From NCBI GenBank assembly GCA_013398055.1, contig VZRS01007523.1:689398-753397 (forward strand): a stretch of 64,000 nt of DNA, read 5' to 3'. Below the pieces are notes generated by a model that was not told the DNA's origin, did not search any database, and worked only from the letters and a program-made list of their open reading frames with translations. Shown here one piece after another: positions 21,011 through 33,449 of the stretch. Made by a program: the position numbers and the translations under genes. This DNA comes from Ifrita kowaldi (taxonomy: Eukaryota > Chordata > Aves > Passeriformes > Cinclosomatidae). The stretch's first letter is position 1; every line of letters starts with the position of its first letter.

Positions 21011-24000
21011 CTGTAGGCTTAAAAATCCAAGTAATTGTTAGAAGATGGACATAATATTTTACCTTGAAGAAGAAATATCCTTATTGGAGCTGTTAGTCCA
21101 TGTCAGTTCCACTGAACACTGATGCCTGATGAAGCCTGAAACCATAAGTAGTGATCATATGGCGAGTCTGACTCAGAGCTGGGCTACAGAGAGCATGAAG
21201 TTATGGCCAGCAGGTGATGAACACTCACCTCACTAATACCTAAGCAGTAGGTCACACTGATCTACATCAATGGGCTGTACTTGCACCAACATGTTTTAAT
21301 CTGTCAATCTTTAGCTTCTTTTTGCCTTTTGCCTATTTATAGGGCCTCAGATAATTTGCTATATTCTCCTTCAGCACTGCCAGCTGCATCTCTAAAGTAG
21401 AATAGAAGAGAATGCAAGAAACATTTGCTAGGATCTGTTCCAAACACCCATGAAGATGACACCAAAAGATGCCAGTAGATATTTTTTGTATTTCTATAAC
21501 CAGCAAAGGTCTGACGTTATCCCACCCAACAGGTGAAACCAAGTAATTTCCTTAGGCTGCAGACAGACTATTCCAGTAAAAACACAACAGAACATCAAGC
21601 CAAACCCCCCACACTCTTGTCTTAACAGTAATCAAGTAACCTTCAGATTTTCAAAAAGCCTGCAAGTGGACAAGAAACTATGGATGTTTAGGACTTATCT
21701 CTATGCCATATGACCTTTTTGCTTCTGAGACACAAATTTGAAAAATAATCTACAGTCACCATGCTTTGCTCCAACACAGCTGAAGCATTCACTCTGACCA
21801 AGCAGAGGTACTTAGAGCAGCTTTGTAGAGTTATGAAGATCTGTACCCACCTAGAAAGAACTAGACATTCACATCTGCTACAGAAACCATTCTATCAATC
21901 ATCTTCTTCTGTCTGAGATATTGCAATGGCTGCAGTTAGTCCCTTGAATTTTAGGATAACCTATGAAGTCAAGAAATTTTTTAGGTGATTAAATAATTGG
22001 GCTCCCCTCCAATTCCCTCTACATCCAGGCAAGCTGCCACAGATAAAGCCACCCCTTTTATTCAGCATTTGAGACACACTGTGTGTGTAGATAAAAGTGT
22101 TGAAGCATTGCATAACCTCTTGCATTAGAAGTTTGTTATTCTCAGTAGCCAATTCCTCATTTGCCTTAGTAATAGCTGATGCTTTACGCATTACCTGAAA
22201 TTTACTTTCAGGGTTTTGTTCTCATTCCTGCCTTCTCTTCTTCCATCAGTTTAATGATAAGTCAAGACCTAGACTGACTTAACCAGCTTGCCACTAACTG
22301 AGTAACGGATAGCAGTTCTTAACTGATTCTTAACCTAGGAAGAACACAAATTCCTAGATCTTAAAGAAAGAATTTCACCCTAAAAGCATCCATTTCCATT
22401 TAACCAGCAGGAAGGCCTTTAGGAAACTAGCTGCTAATCTAAGCAAAGTTAGATCTAGCTGCTTACCAGATGGTTTGTGAACTGCATTTAGCATTGGTCA
22501 AGTAAATCAACAGAGATAAGAGTGCTCAAATGGGAAAGATCTGTCAGCTATACCTTTTCTCCTTCTGTAAGCAACTTATCTGGCTACAGTTAGGGAACAT
22601 TTGATGCAAGGGAACAAAGGTGTTGCTGTGAAAGTCTCAAGTGGTTCTGAGTAGAAATAGATGTCAGAGGAAGAGTTTGTTTAGCAAGCCATGGTAATTT
22701 AAGAAATATTATTACTGAATAGTGGCTTGTGCATCCATTCTGACAAAAGATCAAGGGGAAAACTATTAAGCCAACAGGGAAGTTGCAGGATACTTGCAAC
22801 AGTGCTAAAACAGATTGTGCCTATTTAAATCCACATTTTAATCAGGTAAAGTGAAGTCAACTGAATTCTTCTTTTATAGTAGCTAAGCTACTTTGCCTAA
22901 TAGTATAGTTTTGGGTGGAGATAGCTTTTAGACATAAGCATAAGGAACCCCTCCCTAGATTTATCAAATCCTTCAGAAGTAATGAAGAAGGAAAGAGTTA
23001 AGGTTGGATCATTAGTTAAACACCCACCCCTACATGGAAGATTACTGTTGAGAAAATGGAAGGAAAAGGCCCAGAAGAGAGAAGGAAGACTTGCTCTCAA
23101 GAAGCTGTTATAGTTTTAGGACATTCTGCCCAGTTCCATGCTGGAAAAAGAAATAAGAACCTCAAGGCACTGAGTCCTGCCTGTCAGTGATCTTTCTTCT
23201 TCTAATTAGTAGAGCTACACCCCGCTCTGGTTTTATACAACTTGTATCACATGTTGAAATAAAATTAAGAGGTAACAAAAAGTAAATGACTTAAGAAGGA
23301 GCAAATATGCACAAGCAAGACGTCACTTTAGCAACTGTAAAATGGTCAATATGTACAGCTGCCATCTTTAAACTCAAGGCGTCTCTGGTCATCATTGCCA
23401 TCTGCCTCCATTGTATGGAGGTCAGACCACTTATTTTTATAGAATCAGACAGCAGAAAAACCCACAGTGGAGGAAGATGGGCAGGGATGCACACAAGTCT
23501 GGCTGAGCCTTTGCAAATGCCCCATCTTACTATGAAAAAGCTCATTTTTAGTGTTAGCAATGCAATTCTAGGTTAGTGAGGGCCTTCTGGCCACTTTACA
23601 GGGCCCAGTCTCATATTTGAGATCTGGCAAAACTCATGTCCCCTGGTGAGATTTCATAGTACGTGATGGTTATTTATCATACCTTTGGAGAACTTGGTGT
23701 CTTTGAGAATCACCTCAGAAACAAGAGAATTAGTGTAAATAAGAATGCAATGACAGACAAAGGCAACCTTAATACCTGTTTGTATTTTAAATAACTACTT
23801 CTTGTTATCTGAGCTAAGGCACATGTCTTGCACAAAATTGCCTCAGGCTTCACCTTAAAGTTTCACTGGGGTGGGAGGCAACATGTAGCTTAAGCCAGCA
23901 GCAATCTATTCTGCTCAATATAAAAGAGTCTCAACCAGAACTAGATATGGATTCTGTGCTTTATACTCAAGCTAAAGCTCTGCAAGGTCTTCATCATACT

Positions 24001-27000
24001 TAAGTTTGTGTTGTCTTAATGAAAAGTGCTGGTGTGGTTTACATGCAAGTAACTAAAATAAAATTAAAATCTGTTTGTTTCTTGGAGGCTTCCTTTCACA
24101 GTACTCAGCCTCTTAGAATTTCTTTACTCCAGCTGCAGGTGTAAGGCAACAAGGCTAGAATTGTTCTCTTACACTTTGAGTTCCTCTCAAAAGCGTAGGC
24201 CAGCAAGCATGGCAGGGTTAGAGATGCATGTGCTTTTATGCAATGGTGCAAGGACAGTCATGCCTTCAGATATACTGGCATAGTAAAAAGAACAAGATCA
24301 TTGCCCCAGCAACTATGTCAGCACTTAGTTTAAAACAGTTTGAATCTTGTCGTGTAGATGGGTCCATTGGTATCATCACACCTTAATTACTCACTAGGCA
24401 GTTGTATGGCCCATCTTCATTACTGTGCTAAATGCACTGTTTCAAAAATCTAAAGACTACAGATTTAAAGATGCTGCCACCTTGGGAGAAGTGCACAAAA
24501 CTCTGCCTGTATTAACAAATACACATCACACACATTTTCAATTTACTCCAGAAAGGGCTTGTAAAGAGACCACTAGTCGTATCTTCTTCCTTTCCTTTAG
24601 GGACTATCCTGTGAAGAGCAGATAGATACAGATGACTCCTCAGACAATCACCATGTCAGGCCCTCAACACACAGTCCTTGAAGTACAACTTGCTACCTAC
24701 TGTTGCAAGTCTGACTACTCTCCATTCAAGCATTGTAACTCATTTCTACACATTTGCCTTAGGAAAGTCAGTCTTTTAACTTTTGGCATACTGTGCTCTT
24801 GGTGTCTTCTCTGAACTCTCTACAGAGAAGGCTGTCAGTAGTGACAAGTCATCCCTGAAATACCTGTTTCTTAGTAAGTCTTGGAAGAACATGCCGAACA
24901 ATTTTGTTGAGCAACGTTTAGTTTCCCTTAGAGATGCTTTTACAGATATCTTTTATTTGAGCAAGGGGTGGCAACATGATAGATACCCTTAATGATTATG
25001 TTTTTGTCCTGCGCACAAGTGAATTGAGAATCTTCATTATGGCTGTAGTCTATCATGGGATTAAGGACTGAACAGAATCATCATGAACAGACAGGCTTTT
25101 CCTCCCCTCAGCAGACAAAGATAAATGTCTCAAAGTTGATGAGAGATTATCTGAGAAGAGGTTAGGGACACCCAAAAAGTCAGAGGCAGATAAGCTAAAC
25201 GTCTGCTCAGCAGCCTAATACTTTGTCCTCTTCACAGCCTGTGCTCCTTCTTTGTCCCTGCAAGTACATGATTCAGCTTAAACAGCTATTGCATGTAAAT
25301 ATTAACCTTGAATTAGAATCTGCAAGGCTGAGAGAGGACAAGAGAAGCTTTTACTGCCAAGTGAAATATAGCCTGTTAGGATGGAGTAGTAACACGAAGC
25401 ACAGCAATAATTCAACTGCTGAACATGCGTCTGAGACAGGTTGCTTCCTCCCCCACTGTTCTTGAAGAATTAGTCAGGGTCTTCTGGTTAGAAAGTTGTA
25501 TTATTGAACTCAAGACTTTAGTTTTCAAGCTAAGAAAGTAGAATAAAGGCTAAGCAGCAATTTACACAATAACTAGCATGAGTCAAAGTTGCAAAGCCAG
25601 ATAGTCAGTTATTAGTAAATTACCTTGACTGGCAGCCTTCTACTCATGTCAGGAGTATGATACTGAATTTGTGTGAACCCCTGTGGGGCTGACTGACATT
25701 TACATCTAACAACTCCCCATCTGATTATCATATTTTCTGCTCAATTCCTGCTTCAATGGTAGTAGCCTTGAGAAGCCCTAGGCATGCATTAATAAATCAA
25801 AAAGATAAAAAGTGCTAATCAGACTTTTGCTTTTTAAACACTATCATTCGTGCTGAGGAGTCAAATAAAATATAATCTTAAATGCTTTCTTTCATTACTA
25901 GAACACCCATTGCTCTGGTATCTGACAGTGTCTAAAGAGTTCAAGTTGAATAAACCTTCTGTAACATGACACAAGAGATTATAATGATTTAGATGGAACA
26001 TTCCAGATGCTAGTTCTGATGCAAGCACTGACACTGGTCTGTTTTCTCTGTTAAAACAACCAAACTACTCTGTTAAAAACCATCATATCCAGCAGCTATT
26101 ATCCATGAGAAGTAATAGCCTTACCTACAGGTAGGTTATACATGATGTGTTCACACTTACACATAACAAGTACCTGCTCGAAGGCAAGTGTTAGAAGAAA
26201 GTTCATAGACAGCTTGGGAACTATTCACCTCCAGTTTTAGCCATGTCTGGAATGCAAGAGCAGCATTACTTATCAGAAAGATGACTGAATACATACTTTT
26301 ATACTGCAGAGTCTAACCAAAGGTCCTGTGGTTGGTCTTGTAAGAGAGACAACTGAAAAGGATTTTAAACTACACTGCCTGGCAAGTGCAGCTATCTGTC
26401 ATTCCCAAAATTCAGTAAGGTCTAGATTAGCAATGCACCCATCACTCTGTTCAAAAACCCTGTTTAACTGTCCTGCTTAGGCTGTAGATTGGTAGAAATA
26501 TGATTTGTGTTCAAGAGATTATTTGCTTGATATCATGACTTTAGTTAACCCAGGTGCTTACCTGTTGGACCAAATATTTCTAGAATAACAGGATTTGGCT
26601 TTTGGGATCTTCTTCTGTGAAACTTGCTTTTTAAGCCCTGTTTGATGTTCTGTCTTCTTACCCAACAGGTGGATTGATACTTTGTTGAGTTAATAAAGGC
26701 AGACTTACGCCAAGGACTTCATCTGTCAACACGAATACCAGTTTGGAATAAACTACAACAGTACTTACACACTGCAGGACGCGGAACATAGTCCAGCTGT
26801 CTTCATCATATATAACCAGTAATGAGAAACAGGGAAGGGTGACCTTTATCTGCTTAGTAGGATAGAAGTATAGAGTTTGACACATCAGGGAATACCTCCC
26901 TCATGCTGCTCCCTTCCCTAGTACCACCTGCGAAGTAGATAAAAGTCTTAGTACACTAATGAGCCATGTCAGCTACAGATGTTGGCATGTACCATTGCTG

Positions 27001-30000
27001 GTGCAGGATCATGTCTGTGAAACCACACAGACATCTCACTGTTCAGCCATGCCAGCTGCTATTTCATCAGCTGAACAGAACGGTCTGTTCTCATCACATC
27101 GATCTCCTCTGAACCTCTTGGTTTTTAGCAAGAACACAGAAATTCAAACTTAGTTCCCGAAAGTGTTTTCTAGACACTTGAATCACAGCCAAGAGAATAT
27201 CACTAAGCAGCTGGGGCTGAACAGGTCACACAGTTCAAGTGGTGCAATTGGATTGGTACTTTTTGTCATTCTACTGTGCTTTTAAGCACATGATTTCTAA
27301 TAAGATAATTAGTTACTTGTCAACCCAGCTACTACAGTAGCTCTATTTTGGATTTTTCTTCCACTTGTCATGGAAATAAATATATCTTTTGCAGGAAGAT
27401 TAAAACAGAGGGCTCAGGAGAAGTAGTGACCAGTTTAAATAAGCTGTACCTGGTGAATAACTTGGAACAATATAAATTAACGAGTGAAAAGCATTTAATG
27501 AGCTAGTGCTGTCTGGTTCCCTGAAAACTTGATCGCAAGATGAAGGAAACTAGCACTGTCATAGTCTATTTGATAGAGTTATTTTTCAGCCAGGAACTTC
27601 AATATCCAAAGGTAGTATCCAGATATCTAGTTAGTCCACCTCAAATTATGAGTTGTTCTAGGAATAAGACAGCATGTTGCAACAAGTCTTGATAGCAGCC
27701 TTTCCAATCTCTATTCATCAGCTATACTAACCTATTTGTGAATTTCTTGAATTAAAAAATCTCTTCACTTTTAGTATCAGCAATACCAACATCTGAACTA
27801 GAGATTCTTCCTTTAGAAAGAAATTGAAAGGGCATACGGGGATACCTTTCTTGACAGAAAGCTATTATTTTGGTAGTAGACTGATTAGATTATATATTCA
27901 TATTTTCCACAAGAATTTTCTTCCTATCAGCCTTCAAGAAAGACAGCATGTTTTGCAACCTGCTAAGGGACCACTCCTCTATACCTCTCTCCAGTTTCCA
28001 GTTCTGAAGCCTCATAAATTAGTGGCACCTGAGCCACCTGTCTGCTCTAGTTATTGCTAAGGAAAGCATCAACCGCACACGGGATGGGGAATCCCAAGCA
28101 ATATGGCTGCTGTTCCTACAGCTCAACCTTCTATCAATATTCCTTGTTGAGACTCACACGATATACCAAACAACAAGGAAGCAAAGCAGTTTTTATTCAA
28201 GGCAGCTAGTGTTTACTCAGATGCAACAGAGTTTGAACTGAACAACAAATCAAACACTTCATTTCCAACTGTATTCCTAAGGCCCTCCTGCCTAGAGGGC
28301 CTGTTTCTTATCTTCTTGCTTGTTAGTATAGTGAAAGACTCTTGCCAATAACCATGCTTTTCACCCCTCCTTCTCAGAGCAGGAACTTGACACATATTGA
28401 AGCTGTTATCATAGGTTATTTCAGCTGCATACAGTTAACTGTCCGCTGCTGGAACAGTTATCTTTCTTTGCAGTTTGGGTATATGCAAGCTGTACTGGGG
28501 GAGATTGTATACATTCTGCAGAGTTTACACTGAACTGTGTTTTCTACCTGTTCACAAATATATCTGTGTGAGAAATAGGATTTTCCTGTATTATTCTTGC
28601 ATTCACACAGCCTAAACCCATGCAATCCTGGCCACGTTGTTGAATACTGCAGTTTGCTTACCCAGCCTGGTTATGCCATGAGCAGCCAAAAGCCTATCAT
28701 TAAACATTCATTTCAGCAGTAATTGAAGAACACTCCACCTACCCCCCAGATACTGTGCCTCTCAATACACAAATTGTTGTAGCAATTACTGTCACAGGAG
28801 TCACTCCATGCTGCCTCTTGTAAGAGATGCAAATTATGTTCATTATGTATTCTGAGAAGACTGATGAAAATTCTGGTTGCAGAGCCTATTTGCTGTAGGC
28901 TCTTCTACAGCAGTTCCAGTCTTGTTAGTTATTATGAAGCATACTGCTTAATATAAGAGTTACTCCTGCCTTCAAGATTAGTTATTACCGAGGCCCCCAG
29001 CTCTCCTCGTATACGCAGCAAAAAAGGCAATGAATAACTACACAAGACTCAAATTTAAAAAGGTGGTACAGAAAGACCTGTACCAGAGGTTAGAAAGGAT
29101 TAGCCAGGATTTTCAGAGCTCCACTACAGCTCCCACAGTAGATGTCCTACTGGACAGCTAGTAAAGTTTCAGAGATGACTGTTCTACAGTCTTTCCCTAT
29201 TAGTAATTTTAGGTACACGTACCAGAGGAAGTTTACACTGTTGTTCCTAAATCCAGACTGTAAAGTAATTTTCACCAGGTTTTCTCTAACTTCCCATCTC
29301 TATGATGAACTTGATAGCATATTATAGGGATGCCAATATCTCTCAGAAGCATACAAGGAGAAGCGTCAGCTCTAGAGTTTACCTTCCATCAACCAGCGTA
29401 GCTGTTGTTTGCAGACGGATCTGTGGTTCAAGCTACTAGAAAACTAGTCCTTACTGATACAGTGACCTTTGTGCCTTGCCTCAAAGCACAAATGGCTGTG
29501 TTCTGACAGGGCACAGAAGAGATCTGTAAGGTAGAAAAATAGGTTGCAATGTTAAAACTACATCCTTAGTGCTGCCAGCTTCTTTTTTCCCCTCCTCAGA
29601 GGAAAGTTTCTTCCATAGGCATTTTAGCCACGGGACAGATATATTGAAGTTGTGTGGCACAGCAGCATTAGGATTTGCATAGACTTTGCTGGAGGCACAA
29701 CTTCCTAGCTGACATTGTCATGAAGCCTCCTGACTGTCAAGAGGAAGGTCCATTATCCTGTCTCTTAGACCTACTTTTTCTGGTCAAGAGATAATCCTCA
29801 TCTTACTGCTTAAGGATGCAACATGAGCTGACAGAACAGCAGGAAATTCACCTCCAAGGCCAATAATCTGTCCTTAACTGGCCCTGCAATGTCTGAGCTT
29901 TTAGATTTAAGGGGACATGCACCAGCTATGAAGCTGTATTAAAAACTTTTAAAACTAATTTAAAAATCATACAGATAATTAGGGATAAAAATCTGCAGGG

Positions 30001-32641
30001 CATTTCATCTGAGACACTTCATCCTCAAGCACTCCAGAGCATATGCAAGGCACAGTCTTGCAGATGTGGGGAGACTAGGATGGTCTATGTCTCCATCAGC
30101 CAGGGCTCAGAAGACTTGGATGGGAGAAGATGCTTTGTTCAGCACTCAACTGCCCATCTTGTAAAAACAAGGTAATCCTGTTGAAACTGGTACCTCTTAT
30201 TTATTGACTAGGCCTGACACTGTGCTTCATTCAGCATCTTTATAACCCTGAGACCCCTGAACCCAGGCACAGCCTCAGAATCAGGTGTCTAATGCCAGTT
30301 TTCTTCTCAGTTACAATCTTTAGACACCTTATTCTACTTGATTGCTTTAACACAGCCCCAAGCAGTACTTCTGTGGAGTCCATGCTGAGGTAGCGAGTAG
30401 TGGCTTATGCCTGTTTGGGTTTCACAGCTGAAACTCATTAAGACCTCTTAGCAATCCCCCGTCCCTGTGGTATCATTTTGATTAACAATCCATTAGTCTA
30501 CATGCAAGATCTAAGTTTTTTCTCCAGAGTCCCTGCAGATTACAAGTTACCTTCATGCTTCTTCATAATTTCTTTTGACAGAATGTAGTAAGCAGAATTT
30601 GCATCAGCACTGTTTCGAGATCAAGCTGACTTTCTCTAGATGTGGAATTTATTGGTTTGTACAGGTACATTCATGCTTCTGTAGTGGTCACATGTTGCTG
30701 TCCTTGCTAAATAAAGTCCACAAACATTCCCAAGAACAGGGTTAACCCAGCTGGTCACACAAATTTCCTAAAAGTGTGAGGTTTACTAGGAAAGGACAGC
30801 ATCAATAGGAGAGAAAAATCAGCAGGTACAGTATATTGATGCACTTCTACATTCTATCTCAAGCTATGGCTTTTCTCCTTTGATTTTAAGCATCCACACT
30901 GGATTCACCCTTCCTTGACATTAAATACATTTATTTGCTTTCCCACAGAGACAAAAACCCACCCTTTCCACACCTGCTTAGAGTGTTTGTTCTCATATCT
31001 GCTTGTGAGATAAAGGCCTTAAGCAAGAAGTATATGAAGTATATCTATAGCAGCTACTGATCTGCAGTGTGCAGGTAGTTCAACAAGTAATACTCTTCTC
31101 AATGAAAAAATAGATTGTGTACTGCAGCTATGTAGACATACTTAGCAGCATTGTAGAAGGTATATGGTAGATTAGACAATCATCTTTACCTTCACAAAAG
31201 GAAACTGATGCCAGATACATAAAGCTTGAAGGACTCAGCATTCACCCCCTTTTACACTGAGCTTTCCTATGCACCAAATCATGAGGTTTGCTAGTTAAGC
31301 CTCTGTTCTGATGACTCACCTGACATTCATTTAGCACTCTCATCCTCCTTACCATTGCTGCCTTTTGATTGTCCTCCTTCCAATGCAAGCTTACTATTCA
31401 TAAAAGTTTCTGCTTCAGACTTGACCACATCCTCACACCATCCAGGGAATTTTGAAAAGCTGATTATGCCTCAAGACACATTGCGCTGGATGCTACTACA
31501 GTGATTCTTTGAACAGATGTGGTGGGTGACTTCCTCAGACAATCCTCAGCTGGAAAGATTTTCTTCGGATTACAATTCAAATCTCCAGTTAGCCTCACCT
31601 ATCTCTTAGAAGGTCCTAGTGGAAGCTGACCCAAAGACCTGCTGGCATTAGTATTGCCTAGCAGGTCATTATCGGACACAATAACATCCTTTCACTTTAA
31701 CATTGCCTGTCAAGTCTTCACAGCAAACTAGAATACACAGCTTCTTAATTAATTTTCTCTAATTGAATGTGCATCTTTAATTTTGTCTATTTACACAGGT
31801 GTTGCCATCCCAGAGCATACCTATGCCTATTCTTCAGCATCCAGTGGGCAAATCTAAGTCTACATGCTCTCGGATTTGGTTAATTTTGGGCAGCCCTGTT
31901 TATGGAAGTTACAGAAGACTTCTGAAGAAAAAAATGTACCCTTTTAAGGAAAACTAGCTTAATTAAGAGAAGACTTTAAAAATTCCTGACCCTCAAAATA
32001 ATAAAATCATCAGCCTTACCAGTGAATTTGTAGTAAGCTTTCGAGTAATCAGCCTCAACATTTTTGTGAGACAAAAGCTCTGTGACAGAGAAGTCCAGCT
32101 GAAGAAGTGTGGCTATGTTGGCAACACCTGCATTTATCTTATGGCTCACTGCACTGGCACCATTCCAACATTAAGTGTCACCATATGATGGACCTTAGGC
32201 TTTCTATATCACCACCTAACAAGTAAGTTTCTCTCTCAAGGTAGACTAATTCTAGATAATCACCAATATCTACAGCTATCCTGGTTTACCCCAGACCAAA
32301 ACAGCATGCAGAAATTCACTGGCAGACAGAGGAGAGCTCACAAGGATATTCCAAGCAAAACCAGAACAAAACCCTACTCCTGCTTCACAGCATCCTAACG
32401 TGTGCTGATCATTCTGTCTGCTATTAGAGAGATTCTTTCATATTAGTTATTTATTATAACTAATTAGTTATAGGAAATAGGAAAATTAGTGTTTATATAG
32501 TTAATCTATTTAATGATTTTAACCCCATCCTCTCCACACACAAAACCGAAAATGCGCGTTTATGTTGCTTTGCTCTCATACTTCCCCCGGTTGTCCGCCT
32601 CGCGGGAGCCGGGAGCAGGATGCGGGCGGCTTCCAGCTCAC
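21011..32641 (-). other. DAB2 intron 1, about 11.6 kb, no coding content seen
   Basis: It separates the start-codon exon from the CpG-island promoter. Reading frames are short and none shows recognisable homology. I found no intact or clearly typed mobile element. Overlapping 89-codon frames on both strands at 23291-23576 look like chance. Enhancers are likely, as in most long first introns, but none can be named from sequence. Confidence 0.6.
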
Positions 32642-32900
32642 CTCAGCCGGGACACGATCCCCGCAGCCCGGCTCGGGCAGCGCCGAGNCCGCGTCAGCGC
32701 CCACCCCACAGGGGTACCCCGCACCCCGCCGCAGGCACCCACTGTCAGGTCGTCGTGGGTAAAGCTCCTTCCCCCGGTGACAGCTCCTTCACCCCCGCAT
32801 CGCCCCCTCCCAGGCTGCGCAAGAGGCGAGCCCCGCTCGCAAAGCTCCTTACAGGCTAGATCCGTGCCGCTCCGTGCATGATCCGATGATCGCAGCTCGT
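32642..32900 (-). other. DAB2: Candidate non-coding first exon of DAB2
   Basis: On the minus strand an AT-rich ATATTTAA box (32926-32933) would place transcription start near 32895-32905. Two donors follow: CTAGCCT before GTAAGG (exon end 32853) and GGCTGAG before GTGAGC (exon end 32642). Either can join the 5' UTR part of the exon at 20891-21010. Boundaries are inferred. Confidence 0.5.
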
Positions 32901-32925
32901 AGCCTGGCTGGGATCGGGGCCCCGG

Positions 32926-32933
32926 TTAAATAT
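32926..32933 (-). promoter_or_regulatory. DAB2: TATA-like box of the DAB2 promoter
   Basis: ATATTTAA on the minus strand, isolated within GC-rich sequence and about 30 bp upstream of the inferred start. A functional role is inferred from position only. Confidence 0.4.
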
Positions 32934-33397
32934 TCGGTTGCACTCTCGCCTTCAGATTAGTTAGCCACTCACAGCGAGCGATATGGTTTTAATCAGATGC
33001 TGGCAGCTGAGGACTACCCAGGAATGCGCTGTGATGTTTTTGCTGCTTGGTCTTGGCTACTCCCCCTCAACGTGTCGGTGCTCACAACTTTAACCCCTTG
33101 CGAGCCGCCGCTCCGGCCGCTGCTGCGGGGGCGGGAGGGAGCTGTGTCCCGGACAGCCTCTCACGGCGGGTCGGAACCCCACGGGGGACGCGCGGGGAGG
33201 GAAGTGGGGTGGGAGACAGCTGGAGCCTGCGGGGGCACGGAATCGTGTGGCGCCCACAAATCGCAGGGCACAGGTATTTCTCTCTCTCCGGCAGCAACGG
33301 ACTCGGCACGCCCTTCTAGAAGACGGGTCCCCTTCGTACGCCTGCATGAACGTGGGTGCGGTGATGGCGTTGAAAATTCCAAGCCCAAACCAGCAGC

Positions 33398-33444
33398 TTT
33401 TGTTTGTTTGTTTGTGTGTTTGTTTGTTTGTTTGTTTTTTGTTT
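33398..33444. repeat. (TTTG)n microsatellite
   Basis: About eleven TTTG units with one TGTG interruption and a T6 run, at the upstream edge of the CpG island. Confidence 0.95.
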
Positions 33445-33449
33445 CCTAA

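Larger units (their letters stand above)
32570..33380. promoter_or_regulatory. DAB2: CpG island at the DAB2 promoter
   Basis: The only large GC- and CpG-rich block in the window (for example GCGGGAGCCGGGAGC and GGGGGCGGGAGG), in sharp contrast to the AT-rich surroundings. It lies 11.6 kb upstream of the DAB2 start codon in the correct orientation. GC-box-like motifs occur at about 33127-33137. Long reading frames across it on both strands (for example 32997-33449) follow from few AT-rich stops and are not genes. An undetermined base sits at 32688. Confidence 0.85.

Noticed and set aside
21961..22191. Minus-strand 76-codon frame in DAB2 intron 1
   Set aside because: It begins with a coiled-coil-like stretch but has no homology I can name and no flanking splice sites in phase with DAB2.
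23291..23576. 89-codon frames on both strands over the same interval
   Set aside because: Mirror open frames with no family resemblance. Likely chance.
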